Below are positions 23,250 to 30,927 of a stretch of 36,752 nucleotides of DNA, in pieces. Source of the DNA: Microcaldota archaeon (GTDB lineage Archaea > Micrarchaeota > Micrarchaeia > Micrarchaeales > CABMGC01); contig JAJZKP010000008.1 of assembly GCA_021804105.1 (NCBI GenBank), positions 1 to 36,752 on the forward strand. The letters are read 5' to 3'. Position numbers and translations under genes: made by a program. Positions within the stretch are counted from its first letter, which is position 1. Every line of letters begins with the position of its first letter. The notes under the pieces were generated by a model. That model ran no database searches, had not been told where the DNA came from, and worked only from the letters and a program-made list of their open reading frames with translations.

Positions 23250-24449
23250 TCAGGCAATTGTTATTCTCTTATGGTAATACTCTGAGAAAAGCAATGATAT
23301 CTTGCTTTTCAGTTCCTCCCTCTCTTTGACTATCTCGCCGGCCCTCTTTCTAAGCGATGCAAGCGTAGATTCTTTCTCTGCTTCCCCGTTTACCATGCCT
23401 TTGAGTTCTCCCACCATACGCTCTAGGTCTCTTATCTCGTTTTCCAGTGGAATGCGATTAGACTGCGCCTCAGCCATTCTATAGATAAGCTCTTTTATCT
23501 TTCCGGAAAGAATTTGGTCAATCGCACCATTCACCTCGATTTCGTTCTTCACGGAGATGACCTTGTTCCCTATCTCTGTTTTCATCTCAGCCACTTGCTC
23601 ATAGAATTGGTCGTATACATGCGGTTGCGCGAGCTGCCCCGGCGAGGCAAGAATGTGTATCAGCTTCGGTTTGTACATAGATAGATAGTCATGTTTCCTT
23701 GCAGGCTTGTCAATTATGCCAAGTATTACGCCAATCTCTGCATTAAACTCGGATGACCTGTGGTCCAGGGCTTTACGAGCGTCCTTTAGTTCCATTACCT
23801 TATCCTCAAGGCTCTTTATCTCAGCATGGGCATCTACATTCCTCGGGATTCCGCCCTCCAGCCCTTTTATCTCAGAATTTATGCTAGCCTGTTCGTCTGC
23901 CAGGGCTGCAAGGGAACGTATGTGACCTTGGAGCAGGGTAAATTCCCTTACTTCCCCATTCCTGGACTCTACCTCTGCCTTGAGCATGCGCCAGCCGCTC
24001 TCTAGCAAGGAGAATGCTTTCTTGAATGCGCCGAGATGGTTCGGATATGCATCTAGCACCATCTTAAAAGTTGTGTTGGCTTTGAGTATCTCACTTAGCA
24101 ACACCTCGGTATCCTGCATTCTTGAGTAGTAAAAGTCATATGTACCATCCCCGTCAACTCTACCGTGTGAGGATAAGATACGCTCCAGCAAGTTTGCGTA
24201 GGCTTCTTTTTGGTCGGAGATATAGGTAATGCTTGATGCCCTTATGAAGTCAGTATCGGGGTCATTGTTCAATGACCTAAAAGCTTTACATGCCTTTCCC
24301 AATTCCGCCTTAGAACGTTCTATGCTTTCCAGGATCCTAGACGCCTTTGAGTCTAAACCTGACAGTTTTTTGTTGAAATTCTCGGCCAGTGCGCTTTCCA
24401 GGTCCTGCACAGATACCTCATGCGTACTTTTATCCCTTCCGAAGAACAT
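23250..24449 (-). CDS. Coiled-coil protein of unknown function
   Basis: A 399-aa cytoplasmic protein without signal peptide or membrane helices. Long heptad-like charged helices occur at ~20-60, ~185-245 and ~300-390 (EIRDLERMVGELKGMVNGEA, KEREELKSKISLLFSEYYHK). The segment between, around residues 250-285 (PARKHDYLSMYKPKLIHILA), is less charged. I recognise no family. A CCATATAGCATA box ~25 nt upstream supports the ATG at 24449. It is divergent from the pilin-like gene at 24488 with only 38 nt between starts, so the two may share regulation. Confidence 0.8.
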   Translation of the reverse strand: MFFGRDKSTHEVSVQDLESALAENFNKKLSGLDSKASRILESIERSKAELGKACKAFRSLNNDPDTDFIRASSITYISDQKEAYANLLERILSSHGRVDGDGTYDFYYSRMQDTEVLLSEILKANTTFKMVLDAYPNHLGAFKKAFSLLESGWRMLKAEVESRNGEVREFTLLQGHIRSLAALADEQASINSEIKGLEGGIPRNVDAHAEIKSLEDKVMELKDARKALDHRSSEFNAEIGVILGIIDKPARKHDYLSMYKPKLIHILASPGQLAQPHVYDQFYEQVAEMKTEIGNKVISVKNEIEVNGAIDQILSGKIKELIYRMAEAQSNRIPLENEIRDLERMVGELKGMVNGEAEKESTLASLRKRAGEIVKEREELKSKISLLFSEYYHKRITIA

Positions 24450-24487
24450 TTATATAATCACGATATGCTATATGGGTGTGAATCTTT

Positions 24488-25507
24488 ATGAAGATGCAGT
24501 CTGCCATAGAGTTTCTATCTACATATGGCTTCGTCTTCATAGTTATTGCGGTTGTGATAGCAGTAATATTTTTCCTCGCAACATCTGCGCAGGCAAACTT
24601 TTCGGTCCAATGCTCTGGCTTTGGGGGCTTTACCTGCAACTATGCTTCTTACTACGCCAACAGGACTTATGCATATACGGTGGCGACAATATCGCTTAGC
24701 AACTCGCAGAGCGTTCCACTCAATATATCCAACATATCCATGACTGTTGGAAGCACTACGGTAAACGGGCTCTGCTCGCCCACGTTAATTTATCCAGGGG
24801 AGGTAGGCGTATGTGCTGCTGTGTTCAACAGCATCTCATCGCCAGGGGCATTGGTGCGCGGATACTACTCTGTGGGGGCAAAGTACTGCAATGGCGGCAT
24901 AAGCTCACTCAGGCAGGGGAACTGCACGCAGCCGGTACTATACACTGGTGCGTTTCTTGCACAGACGACGTCACTGCGCTCAGTAGTGTTCGGCTCTGAG
25001 GTCGCACTGGGATCCGGGGGTGCCGGATTACCTTCATATGCATCGTTAGAACCGATGCACATTCCTGCGAATTTCGTAATAGCCCAGGACGGGGATTGGA
25101 ACACGAATGGCACGTCGGGCAATATTCTTTATTCGTTTGGAACTTCTGGCTATATAGGTGCAGGTTACCTGGGCACAAACGCAGTGGCATTCCCGCAGAG
25201 CACATCGATGCTTAATAACGTGTCTGCGTGCTCCGCTTCTTCCAGCCCGATGATATCCATGGCATACACCACAGTGTATTTACACGGAACTGAAAATAGC
25301 GAGAGTATAGAAACATCAAACGCAATGGCATTGTACTATGATACCCACAGTACACCATGGACTGCAATTCTAGGAAGTGCATCGTGGTCTAGCCATGGTC
25401 TTGCCCAGTATGCTTCCAGCACGGCATTTGGAAATGGGCTTTATGGCATATATGTCGAGTGGTTCAGCCCGTGTGGGCAAGGGCTCCAGGCATTGAACAT
25501 ATCCTGA
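24488..25507 (+). CDS. Secreted pilin-like protein with class III signal peptide
   Basis: The start MKMQSAIEFLSTYG followed by ~20 hydrophobic residues is an archaeal class III (type IV pilin-like) signal. Prepilin peptidase would cut before QSAIEF, leaving a pilin helix. Residues ~36-339 form a large extracellular region with many N-x-S/T sequons and about ten cysteines (pairs such as QCSGFGGFTC and GLCSP with GVCAAV), suggesting disulfides. At 339 aa it is much longer than a standard pilin and may be a decorated or minor pilin, or an adhesin. No prepilin peptidase or pilus ATPase is adjacent. Its stop abuts the converging pelA gene with no spacer. Confidence 0.82.
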   Translation: MKMQSAIEFLSTYGFVFIVIAVVIAVIFFLATSAQANFSVQCSGFGGFTCNYASYYANRTYAYTVATISLSNSQSVPLNISNISMTVGSTTVNGLCSPTLIYPGEVGVCAAVFNSISSPGALVRGYYSVGAKYCNGGISSLRQGNCTQPVLYTGAFLAQTTSLRSVVFGSEVALGSGGAGLPSYASLEPMHIPANFVIAQDGDWNTNGTSGNILYSFGTSGYIGAGYLGTNAVAFPQSTSMLNNVSACSASSSPMISMAYTTVYLHGTENSESIETSNAMALYYDTHSTPWTAILGSASWSSHGLAQYASSTAFGNGLYGIYVEWFSPCGQGLQALNIS

Positions 25508-26527
25508 TCATATTGCTGCAATGTCCTTGAAGCCCTTTAGCTGTATCCCTGCATCGTCATCTGAATTGAATATCTCTATCTTCACATTTCTCCTGTCAGC
25601 AAGGTCAAGCACATCCCTTACGGCAGGATCATTTATTACAGAATCATTGACTATTACAGCTTCTGGACTTGACTCGTTTATGCTCCTTGAAACATTATCC
25701 ACACCATATGTGGCAGCGCCTACGCGCAGCTCGGCAAGGAACTTGTTAAGGTACTCAAATTCCTTTTTCACGTGTTCATTCTCGAGCAGGCTACCTACTG
25801 CAGAGCTTCTCATTACTTCACGTATCCCAGATCTCTCAGCATCGCTTGCGGGTACATAGAAAAGCCTCTTCTTGACCTCTCTGTTGTTATCGGATATGTA
25901 CTTCTTAATATCGTCCTTAGTGAATCCCGGCCCTGCCAGGATTACTATGTCTACCGACATATTCTCAATTGCCTTAAGTATGTCATTGAAATACTGGATG
26001 CGCTGTTGTCCGTAGTCTTTCTCCTTCATCCTCTTGCTCAGATGGCTATACAATTCCGTGACAATGTCTATCCCGTACCCCCTTATATAAGACACAAGCG
26101 CCTTCTCGTCGTCAAGAACAATCACGCCAAGCCTAGGTTTTCGCGATTCCTTCTGCGCCTGCTTGAGTCGCTTCAGCATATAATCCCTCCATTCATCCTT
26201 GAACATGTCTATTACATCTCCAGGTGCGATGTTTATCGTGTGATGACTTCCTAGGGTCACAAACTCGGCTGGCCTGCCCTCTTTTATGGTGCCCATCAGC
26301 CTTAGCCTGCCTGCTGACTTATCTATCTCGACCTTGTCTATCACGATCTTTACCGTTATCTCCTTTTGCTCTCCCACATCCTTTTCGCTGGCCTTGAATC
26401 TCCTATAGCTGTGGCCTTCGGCCATATCGCCCTTTGAGAGCATAATGGCAAGCAGGTATAAGTCATCAAAGGAATCCGGCTCCACTTTGACAGCATTGGA
26501 TACTGGATTGAACCTTATCAGGCGCAT
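25508..26527 (-). CDS. pelA: aPelota, ribosome rescue factor (Dom34 homologue)
   Basis: Enters the A site of stalled ribosomes and, with aABCE1, splits them. The 339-aa protein has the family order: Sm-like N-terminal domain (SHHTINIAPGDVIDMFKDEW), central eRF1-like domain with LAGPGFTKDDIKKYI and FYVPASDAERSGIREVM, and the C-terminal FNSDDDAGIQLKGFKDIAAI. It lacks the GGQ of release factors, as Pelota does. Its ATG is divergent from dedA with a shared A/T box at 26555-26564. Two other genes acting on stalled translation, pth2 and rqcH, lie in the window. Confidence 0.95.
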   Translation of the reverse strand: MRLIRFNPVSNAVKVEPDSFDDLYLLAIMLSKGDMAEGHSYRRFKASEKDVGEQKEITVKIVIDKVEIDKSAGRLRLMGTIKEGRPAEFVTLGSHHTINIAPGDVIDMFKDEWRDYMLKRLKQAQKESRKPRLGVIVLDDEKALVSYIRGYGIDIVTELYSHLSKRMKEKDYGQQRIQYFNDILKAIENMSVDIVILAGPGFTKDDIKKYISDNNREVKKRLFYVPASDAERSGIREVMRSSAVGSLLENEHVKKEFEYLNKFLAELRVGAATYGVDNVSRSINESSPEAVIVNDSVINDPAVRDVLDLADRRNVKIEIFNSDDDAGIQLKGFKDIAAI

Positions 26528-26554
26528 ATTATCTGACCTTTTATTTCAAGCAAG

Positions 26555-26564
26555 CTTTAAAATA
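26555..26564. promoter_or_regulatory. Shared divergent A/T box for dedA and pelA
   Basis: CTTTAAAATA lies 26 nt before the dedA ATG (leaderless spacing) and 32 nt before the pelA ATG on the other strand; TTTAAA is symmetric, so it can serve both. Confidence 0.5.
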
Positions 26565-26584
26565 CCGGCGAACCATATTCCATC

Positions 26585-27217
26585 ATGTCAAACGCAACGC
26601 AGGCACTTGCGGGGTTGTCCGGATTGTCCTCATCGCTGATGGGCATTATAACTTCTCACGCATATATTGGCATACTTATTCTAATGCTTCTCGAGTCTGC
26701 ATCTCTGCCGATCCCTAGCGAGATAATACTTCCGGCAGTAGGGGAGCTTGCTGCAACAGGTACGCTTAATGTATGGTTGGGGCTAATTGTTGCAATAGCA
26801 GGAAGCATGATAGGCATAATGATAGATTACTACATAGCATATTTCGTGGGCAAGGATATAGTGTACAAGCACCTTGGGGTCTTTCACATAAAGAAGGGCA
26901 CGCTTGATGCGTTTGACGCATGGTTCAGCCGCAACGGACCTTTCGCGGTATTCGTATCAAGGTTGATACCTGTTGTTAGGGGCCTGATAAGCTTCCCCGC
27001 AGGGTTTGCCGAGATGCCTAAAGGTCAATTCTTACTCTACTCGTTTGCAGGCACCGTGATCTGGGATGCGGCTCTCATATTCTTTGGGTATTATGCGCTC
27101 TCAACAAAGAACGTAACGCTGCTCTTTGCAGCTGTAGCCGGATTTGCAGTAGTGCTTTACCTGATATACGTTTTTGCACTAAGGGGAATAAGGAGGACAG
27201 GAAAGACACAGGCATGA
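26585..27217 (+). CDS. DedA-family membrane protein
   Basis: The 210-aa polytopic protein carries the DedA/VTT signature: LLESASLPIPSEIILPAVGE (E-x-x-x-P-x-P-[S]E), GSMIGIMIDYYIAYFVGKDI, and FVSRLIPVVRGLISFPAGFA with the conserved Arg and Pro, with about five hydrophobic segments. Family members act in lipid scrambling or undecaprenyl/C55-type carrier recycling and membrane potential maintenance. The exact substrate in archaea is not known to me. The stop overlaps a possible small four-cysteine ORF as ATGA. Confidence 0.9.
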   Translation: MSNATQALAGLSGLSSSLMGIITSHAYIGILILMLLESASLPIPSEIILPAVGELAATGTLNVWLGLIVAIAGSMIGIMIDYYIAYFVGKDIVYKHLGVFHIKKGTLDAFDAWFSRNGPFAVFVSRLIPVVRGLISFPAGFAEMPKGQFLLYSFAGTVIWDAALIFFGYYALSTKNVTLLFAAVAGFAVVLYLIYVFALRGIRRTGKTQA

Positions 27218-27330
27218 CTGCGCCGGAAGCTTGTGCGACATACTGTAAGGGATCGTGTCAGATCTGCGATAACAGAAACGAAGCGAGAGACCGCAGGGTA
27301 ATGCATTATTCCCTGGGCTCTATTATATAG
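27214..27330 (+). CDS. Possible 38-aa four-cysteine protein
   Basis: A small frame starts at the ATG overlapping the dedA stop (GCATGA) and ends at the TAG at 27328-27330. It encodes MTAPEACATYCKGSCQICDN followed by a basic stretch (RNEARDRR) and a short hydrophobic tail. Four cysteines spaced C-x3-C-x3-C-x2-C could bind zinc or an Fe-S cluster. The last 25 nt overlap the converging TBP gene. AGGAGG lies 17 nt upstream of the ATG, too far for a standard site, but the coupling could suffice. It may be chance. Confidence 0.35.
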   Translation: MTAPEACATYCKGSCQICDNRNEARDRRVMHYSLGSII

Positions 27331-27620
27331 TTCCTGACTATTTTTATGACCTGATCTATTGCCTTCTTTATGTCGGCTTCAGTCTTCGCACCAGTGCAGA
27401 TTATCTTCCCGTTCTTGAAGAGAAGCAATGCGGTCTTAGGCTCGTGGATCTTGCATATAGCTCCAGGAAACTGTTCCGGTTCGTAATCGACATCGGGAGA
27501 AGCCTTTGCTATTCCATACAGATCAAGCTCGACGCCCAGGTCGGCACTTGCCACTATGTTCTCTATCTTGAACTTTGGGTTAAGATTTACCCTTTTACTT
27601 GAGGGTTTTGTTTTTGCCAT
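27306..27620 (-). CDS. tbp: Single-repeat TATA-binding protein
   Basis: A 104-aa protein with just one TBP repeat; normal archaeal TBP is ~180-190 aa with two. The repeat is complete: FKIENIVASADLGVELDL (17-34), YEPEQFPGAICKIHEPK (46-62), ALLLFKNGKIICTGAKTEAD. It keeps the DNA-contact Asn (N21) and both intercalating Phe (F51 in QFPG, F68 in LLFKNG). It looks like a mix of both halves of normal TBP: IENIVAS as in repeat 1, YEPEQFPG as in repeat 2. Only 88 nt separate its stop from dedA, with no second repeat. Binding DNA would require a homodimer or a separately encoded partner. The ATG at 27620 has GTGAT upstream and an A/T box at 27645-27656; a GTG at 27629 is possible. It converges with dedA. 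Confidence 0.88.
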   Translation of the reverse strand: MAKTKPSSKRVNLNPKFKIENIVASADLGVELDLYGIAKASPDVDYEPEQFPGAICKIHEPKTALLLFKNGKIICTGAKTEADIKKAIDQVIKIVRNYIIEPRE

Positions 27621-27644
27621 TTGTATCACGTGATTCCTTTTACC

Positions 27645-27656
27645 CTATTTAAATAC
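27645..27656 (-). promoter_or_regulatory. A/T box of the tbp gene
   Basis: CTATTTAAATAC (GTATTTAAATAG on the minus strand) is centred 30 nt before the tbp ATG. A second A/T-rich stretch at 27667-27681 (GGTATTTATATATTG) reads as a box for the divergent rpl21e gene, so TBP and L21e are transcribed from adjacent promoters. Confidence 0.5.
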
Positions 27657-27754
27657 TAAGGGGAAGGTATTTATATATTGATATACTATACGTACTGTCA
27701 AAGCTTTTGTGCGCCTTTGGGGCGGCACGTCAGATTATATATAGGTGAGCATTC

Positions 27755-28054
27755 ATGGGAGCCAGATCACATGGTTTATTCTCGGGCAGGTCAAGACACC
27801 TATCCAGGCATGGAAAACTCTCGACATTAGGACTAAGCAAGCTTATAAACAAGTTTGAGAATGGAGACACCGTAGTGATAGCGCCACACGGAAACTTCAG
27901 GAACATACCACATCCAAGGTACAAGGGAAGGATAGGCACAGTAGTTGGAAACAGAGGAAGTGCCTATGTGGTTGAGGTAGCAGCTTCAGGGCCGGAGAAA
28001 GTCACGCTAATTGTGCGGCAGGAGTATCTTGGCAGGCTAAGCGCCAAGCAGTAA
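27755..28054 (+). CDS. rpl21e: 50S ribosomal protein L21e
   Basis: An archaeal/eukaryal large-subunit protein of 99 aa, a normal length. The family layout is clear: GARSHGLFSGRSRHLSRHG, then LSKLINKFENGDTVVIAP, HPRYKGRIGTVVGNRGSAYV and a C-terminal VRQEYLGRL. AGGTGA lies 8 nt before the ATG, and another A/T stretch (TTATATATA) is at 27733-27741. It is divergent from tbp and converges with rnz. Confidence 0.95.
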   Translation: MGARSHGLFSGRSRHLSRHGKLSTLGLSKLINKFENGDTVVIAPHGNFRNIPHPRYKGRIGTVVGNRGSAYVVEVAASGPEKVTLIVRQEYLGRLSAKQ

Positions 28055-28120
28055 AAAGTGACATATCCACACATATGAATGGCGTGGAACTTCCCGCGCA
28101 CTCTGTTAGAAGAATCTTGT

Positions 28121-29011
28121 TCAAAGATCGATTACGTCACCGTCCTTTGCAGCAACAGAATTGGGAAATACTTTTCTTGCTTCGGTTTCCAGGCCGCTTG
28201 CGCTTTTATATCTTGCGCTGAAGTGTATTAGCTCGAGCTTCTTTGCTTTAGCCTTCTTCGCAATCATTGCTGCCTCGTATGCGGTCGAATGGCCCCTGTC
28301 TCTGGCAAGTCCGCTCTCCGCATCTGCGTAAGTCGACTCGTGAATCAGCATGTCTGCGCCTCTCGCTGCATTTGCTGTGGAGCTCGTTGGGCGTGTATCA
28401 GAAGCGTACACCACCTTCTTCCCCAGGCTTATCGTAGTGACATCGGTGAGCCTTATTGTCCTCTTCCCCAACCTTATGCTCCCCCTCTTCTGCAGAATCG
28501 AGAACATTTCACCATAAATTCCGAGCCTCTTCGCCTTGTCCCCCATGAATCTCCTCTTGTTGTTTATCTTGAATACATAGCCATAGCTTGAGATGGTGTG
28601 ATCGAGCTTGAATGCCGAGACGGTGAAGTCCTTGCCTTCGTATATCAGTCCTTTCTGCACGCCTTTTATCTCAATAGGATAGGTGAGTGCGGCCTTGTCA
28701 AATTCAATAAGATTGCGCACAACGCCCTCTGACCCTCTTGGCGCGAAGACCTTCAGGGGCTCCTTCCTGCCATTGAGCGCGAGGGTACGCACAAGCCCTG
28801 CCAGACCTATCACATGGTCCCCGTGTGCATGGCTGATGAATATGGCGCGTATGCGCGAAGAGTTGACACCATACTTCAATATCTGCATCTGGGTGCCCTC
28901 CCCACAATCGAACAGAACGACGTCGCCGTCGTATGCAAGAGCCACGCTAGTCAGATTCCTCTGCTTCGTCGGCGACGCGCCGGCAGTGCCAAGTATTGTT
29001 ACTCTGATCAT
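28121..29011 (-). CDS. rnz: Ribonuclease Z (tRNA 3' processing)
   Basis: Cuts the 3' trailer from tRNA precursors. The 296-aa metallo-beta-lactamase-fold protein has TILGTAGASPTKQRNLTSVA, the metal motif HAHGDH (61-66), DHTISSYGYVFK, VVYASDTRPT, HESTYADAESG and HSTAYEAAMIAK with the conserved His, and HFSARYKS at the C-terminus. Length fits short RNase Z. It starts in a 4-nt ATGA overlap with rqcH and ends the operon. Neither tRNA gene in the window encodes CCA, consistent with trimming followed by CCA addition. Confidence 0.95.
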   Translation of the reverse strand: MIRVTILGTAGASPTKQRNLTSVALAYDGDVVLFDCGEGTQMQILKYGVNSSRIRAIFISHAHGDHVIGLAGLVRTLALNGRKEPLKVFAPRGSEGVVRNLIEFDKAALTYPIEIKGVQKGLIYEGKDFTVSAFKLDHTISSYGYVFKINNKRRFMGDKAKRLGIYGEMFSILQKRGSIRLGKRTIRLTDVTTISLGKKVVYASDTRPTSSTANAARGADMLIHESTYADAESGLARDRGHSTAYEAAMIAKKAKAKKLELIHFSARYKSASGLETEARKVFPNSVAAKDGDVIDL

Positions 29012-30135
29012 TCGAGTTCAACTTCTATTGTAATAGTCTTATTCTTGAGATCCAGCCCTTTTATCCTTAAGCCCTTGAATGTTGACCTGATCTCGTCAAG
29101 CGTGGCGCGCCTGTTCTGTGCCATGTATCCTATCAGAGAATTTACCTCATCCATCTTTGTCATCAGAATTGTCCCTGCTTTACGATAAGTCTCTGCATCA
29201 GACTTCAACCGGATGACGAGCTCCTCTTGCTTCTTTATGTTTGCCATGAGTTCTGCGATGCGCTTCTCGCCTTCCACATTGCTTACGCTGGACCTCTCTG
29301 TGGAGTGCAGCGCATCGAACATCTCGCTTACGCTTTCGAACCGGGTTATTTCCATCCCCTGCTCTTCGTACTTCTTTATAGGCAGTATTGCATAGTCTGT
29401 GGTGCTCTCAGACCTGTAGATCCTTGGATCAGGCGTGTTTGACTCGACTGCAAACGCGCTTATTACTTTTGCCAGGCTCTCCGCCCCCCTCTCGTCTGTT
29501 ATCATGCCTTTTGGATTGATACCTGCGAGGTTGAACAGGTTTTCAAGGTAAAGCGGGCCCACGTCTATGGTTCTTGAGAGTTCCGACATGGCCTTGGCCT
29601 TCCCGATTGCCGGCTCTATCGACTCCAATATAATGGATTCGCTTGTTCCCCATATGTCAAGTGCATCGGACTTTGGAAACCTGTATTCGGCCCTAGGCCT
29701 TATCTCCCGGTCCTTGAAGGAAATGCTTGAATGGCATAATTCTATGATGCCGTTCGGGTCAATCAGCACCATGTTACCCTTACCGAACATCTCTATTATC
29801 AGCTTCCTTATACCGCCGTCCGAAAATATCTCGAGGATTATTATGCGGTCTGTGCCATGCTGCCCCAGGGACTTGACCTTGCAGCCCTCTATCCTTTTCC
29901 TAATCCCCATTGCGAACTGTGTTGGTTCACCTGCATTCTCAGTAAGTCTTGTCTCGTTGAATGTCTGGAGAAGCTTGCAGTACACGGTGGTGCTCTTGCC
30001 CTCCTTGTGGAATCCTAGCTTGAAAGCTCCGTCGCCAAGGTCGTAGAACTTCTTCACGAACCCGCCCACTATCTTTGGCTGCAATTCGTTTATCAAGGAA
30101 TGGATCTCGACAGATGCAATCTGGCGCAAGGACAT
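29008..30135 (-). CDS. rqcH: RqcH/NEMF homologue lacking the NFACT-R domain
   Basis: Full archaeal RqcH (~630-680 aa) binds split 50S-peptidyl-tRNA complexes and recruits tRNA for tailing. This 375-aa protein matches only the first part: the NFACT-N start SLRQIASVEIHSLINEL, GGFVKKFYDLGDGAFKLGF, and the conserved DR pair D96-R97 (GTDRIIILEIF). A helix-hairpin-helix-like region follows (YLENLFNLAGINPKGMI), then coiled coil (EKRIAELMANIKKQEELVIR). It stops at KNKTITIEVELE, just where the NFACT-R RNA-binding domain would begin. The stop overlaps the rnz start by ATGA, so there is no room for the rest here. Start: the ATG at 30135 is used; a GTG at 30138 adjoins it. Confidence 0.85.
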   Translation of the reverse strand: MSLRQIASVEIHSLINELQPKIVGGFVKKFYDLGDGAFKLGFHKEGKSTTVYCKLLQTFNETRLTENAGEPTQFAMGIRKRIEGCKVKSLGQHGTDRIIILEIFSDGGIRKLIIEMFGKGNMVLIDPNGIIELCHSSISFKDREIRPRAEYRFPKSDALDIWGTSESIILESIEPAIGKAKAMSELSRTIDVGPLYLENLFNLAGINPKGMITDERGAESLAKVISAFAVESNTPDPRIYRSESTTDYAILPIKKYEEQGMEITRFESVSEMFDALHSTERSSVSNVEGEKRIAELMANIKKQEELVIRLKSDAETYRKAGTILMTKMDEVNSLIGYMAQNRRATLDEIRSTFKGLRIKGLDLKNKTITIEVELE

Positions 30136-30138
30136 CAC

Positions 30139-30927
30139 TCACTTGCCAAGCCTCTTCCTACCCTCCTCCTTAAGCAACTTTGCGAAGATTTCGGTGTGCT
30201 TCCTCACTTGGTCGCTTCCTTCAAGGGCTGTCCCTATCTGTACGCCGTCAGCACCGCTCCTTATCGTGCTGGCAAGCGAATCTCTATCCTTAATACCGCC
30301 GGCAACTATGTACGGCACGTTTACGGCGCTCTTCACGGCTTTTATCATGTCGGAAGGCACTGGCCCGCCGCCTTGTAGTTGCGGGTTTGAGCCTACGTCT
30401 GTGACTATAAACCTATTGCCCAGGTACTCTCCTGCAAGGGCCAATGCCGCTGCTATTCGGGGCTTCTCCCGGGGAACCATATTTGCATCGCCAACCCAGC
30501 CCACAGTGCCTCCTGGCGAGACTACGATGTAGCCTACTGGCAAAGGTTCTATGTTCATCTGTTTTATAATCGGTGCAGAGAGCATCTGTGCTTGGGTTAT
30601 CCAGTATGGATTGCGCGCGTTTAGCAGGGACATGAAATACACAGCGTCGGCATACCGAGTCAGTGTGGCTATATTGCCAGGAAAGAGCACGACCGGGGTA
30701 TCTGTGGCATCCTTTATTCCCTTGGTAACGTAATCGAGAAGCTCTCCCTGTGCGCCTATGCTGCCGCCTATGAGCACTATATCTGCTCCGCCTTCTGCTG
30801 CTTCCCTGCCGGTCTTCATTGCCAGCTCAGGAGTCTTGTAATCCACAGGATCTATGAGCGTTAGCAGTATGGCTCCATTTTCGTCGAGCCTCTCGTGTAT
30901 ATATTTCTCGACCTTTCCCATTTTCAT
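30139..30927 (-). CDS. Geranylgeranylglyceryl phosphate synthase
   Basis: Makes the first ether bond of archaeal lipids from sn-glycerol-1-phosphate and GGPP. The 262-aa TIM barrel has LTLIDPVDYKTPE, GGADIVLIGGSIG, VVLFPGNIATLTRYADAVYF, SLLNARNPYWI, and AGGIKDRDSL with GADGVQIGTALE. The usual YLEAGSGA motif near the G1P site is replaced by VTDVGSNPQLQGGGPVP, with Glu to Asp and about four extra residues. The ATG overlaps the preceding stop by 4 nt; a second ATG is two codons on. The rqcH gene follows directly. PcrB (heptaprenyl) enzymes are relatives, but archaeal context favours GGGPS. Confidence 0.9.
   Translation of the reverse strand: MKMGKVEKYIHERLDENGAILLTLIDPVDYKTPELAMKTGREAAEGGADIVLIGGSIGAQGELLDYVTKGIKDATDTPVVLFPGNIATLTRYADAVYFMSLLNARNPYWITQAQMLSAPIIKQMNIEPLPVGYIVVSPGGTVGWVGDANMVPREKPRIAAALALAGEYLGNRFIVTDVGSNPQLQGGGPVPSDMIKAVKSAVNVPYIVAGGIKDRDSLASTIRSGADGVQIGTALEGSDQVRKHTEIFAKLLKEEGRKRLGK

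Noticed and set aside
25772-26254. 160-aa plus-strand frame opposite pelA
   Set aside because: pelA is unmistakable on the other strand; this frame has no family features or promoter.
27218-27305. A frameshifted second TBP repeat downstream of tbp
   Set aside because: The 88 nt between tbp and dedA are too short for a repeat (~270 nt) and do not encode TBP motifs in any minus-strand frame.
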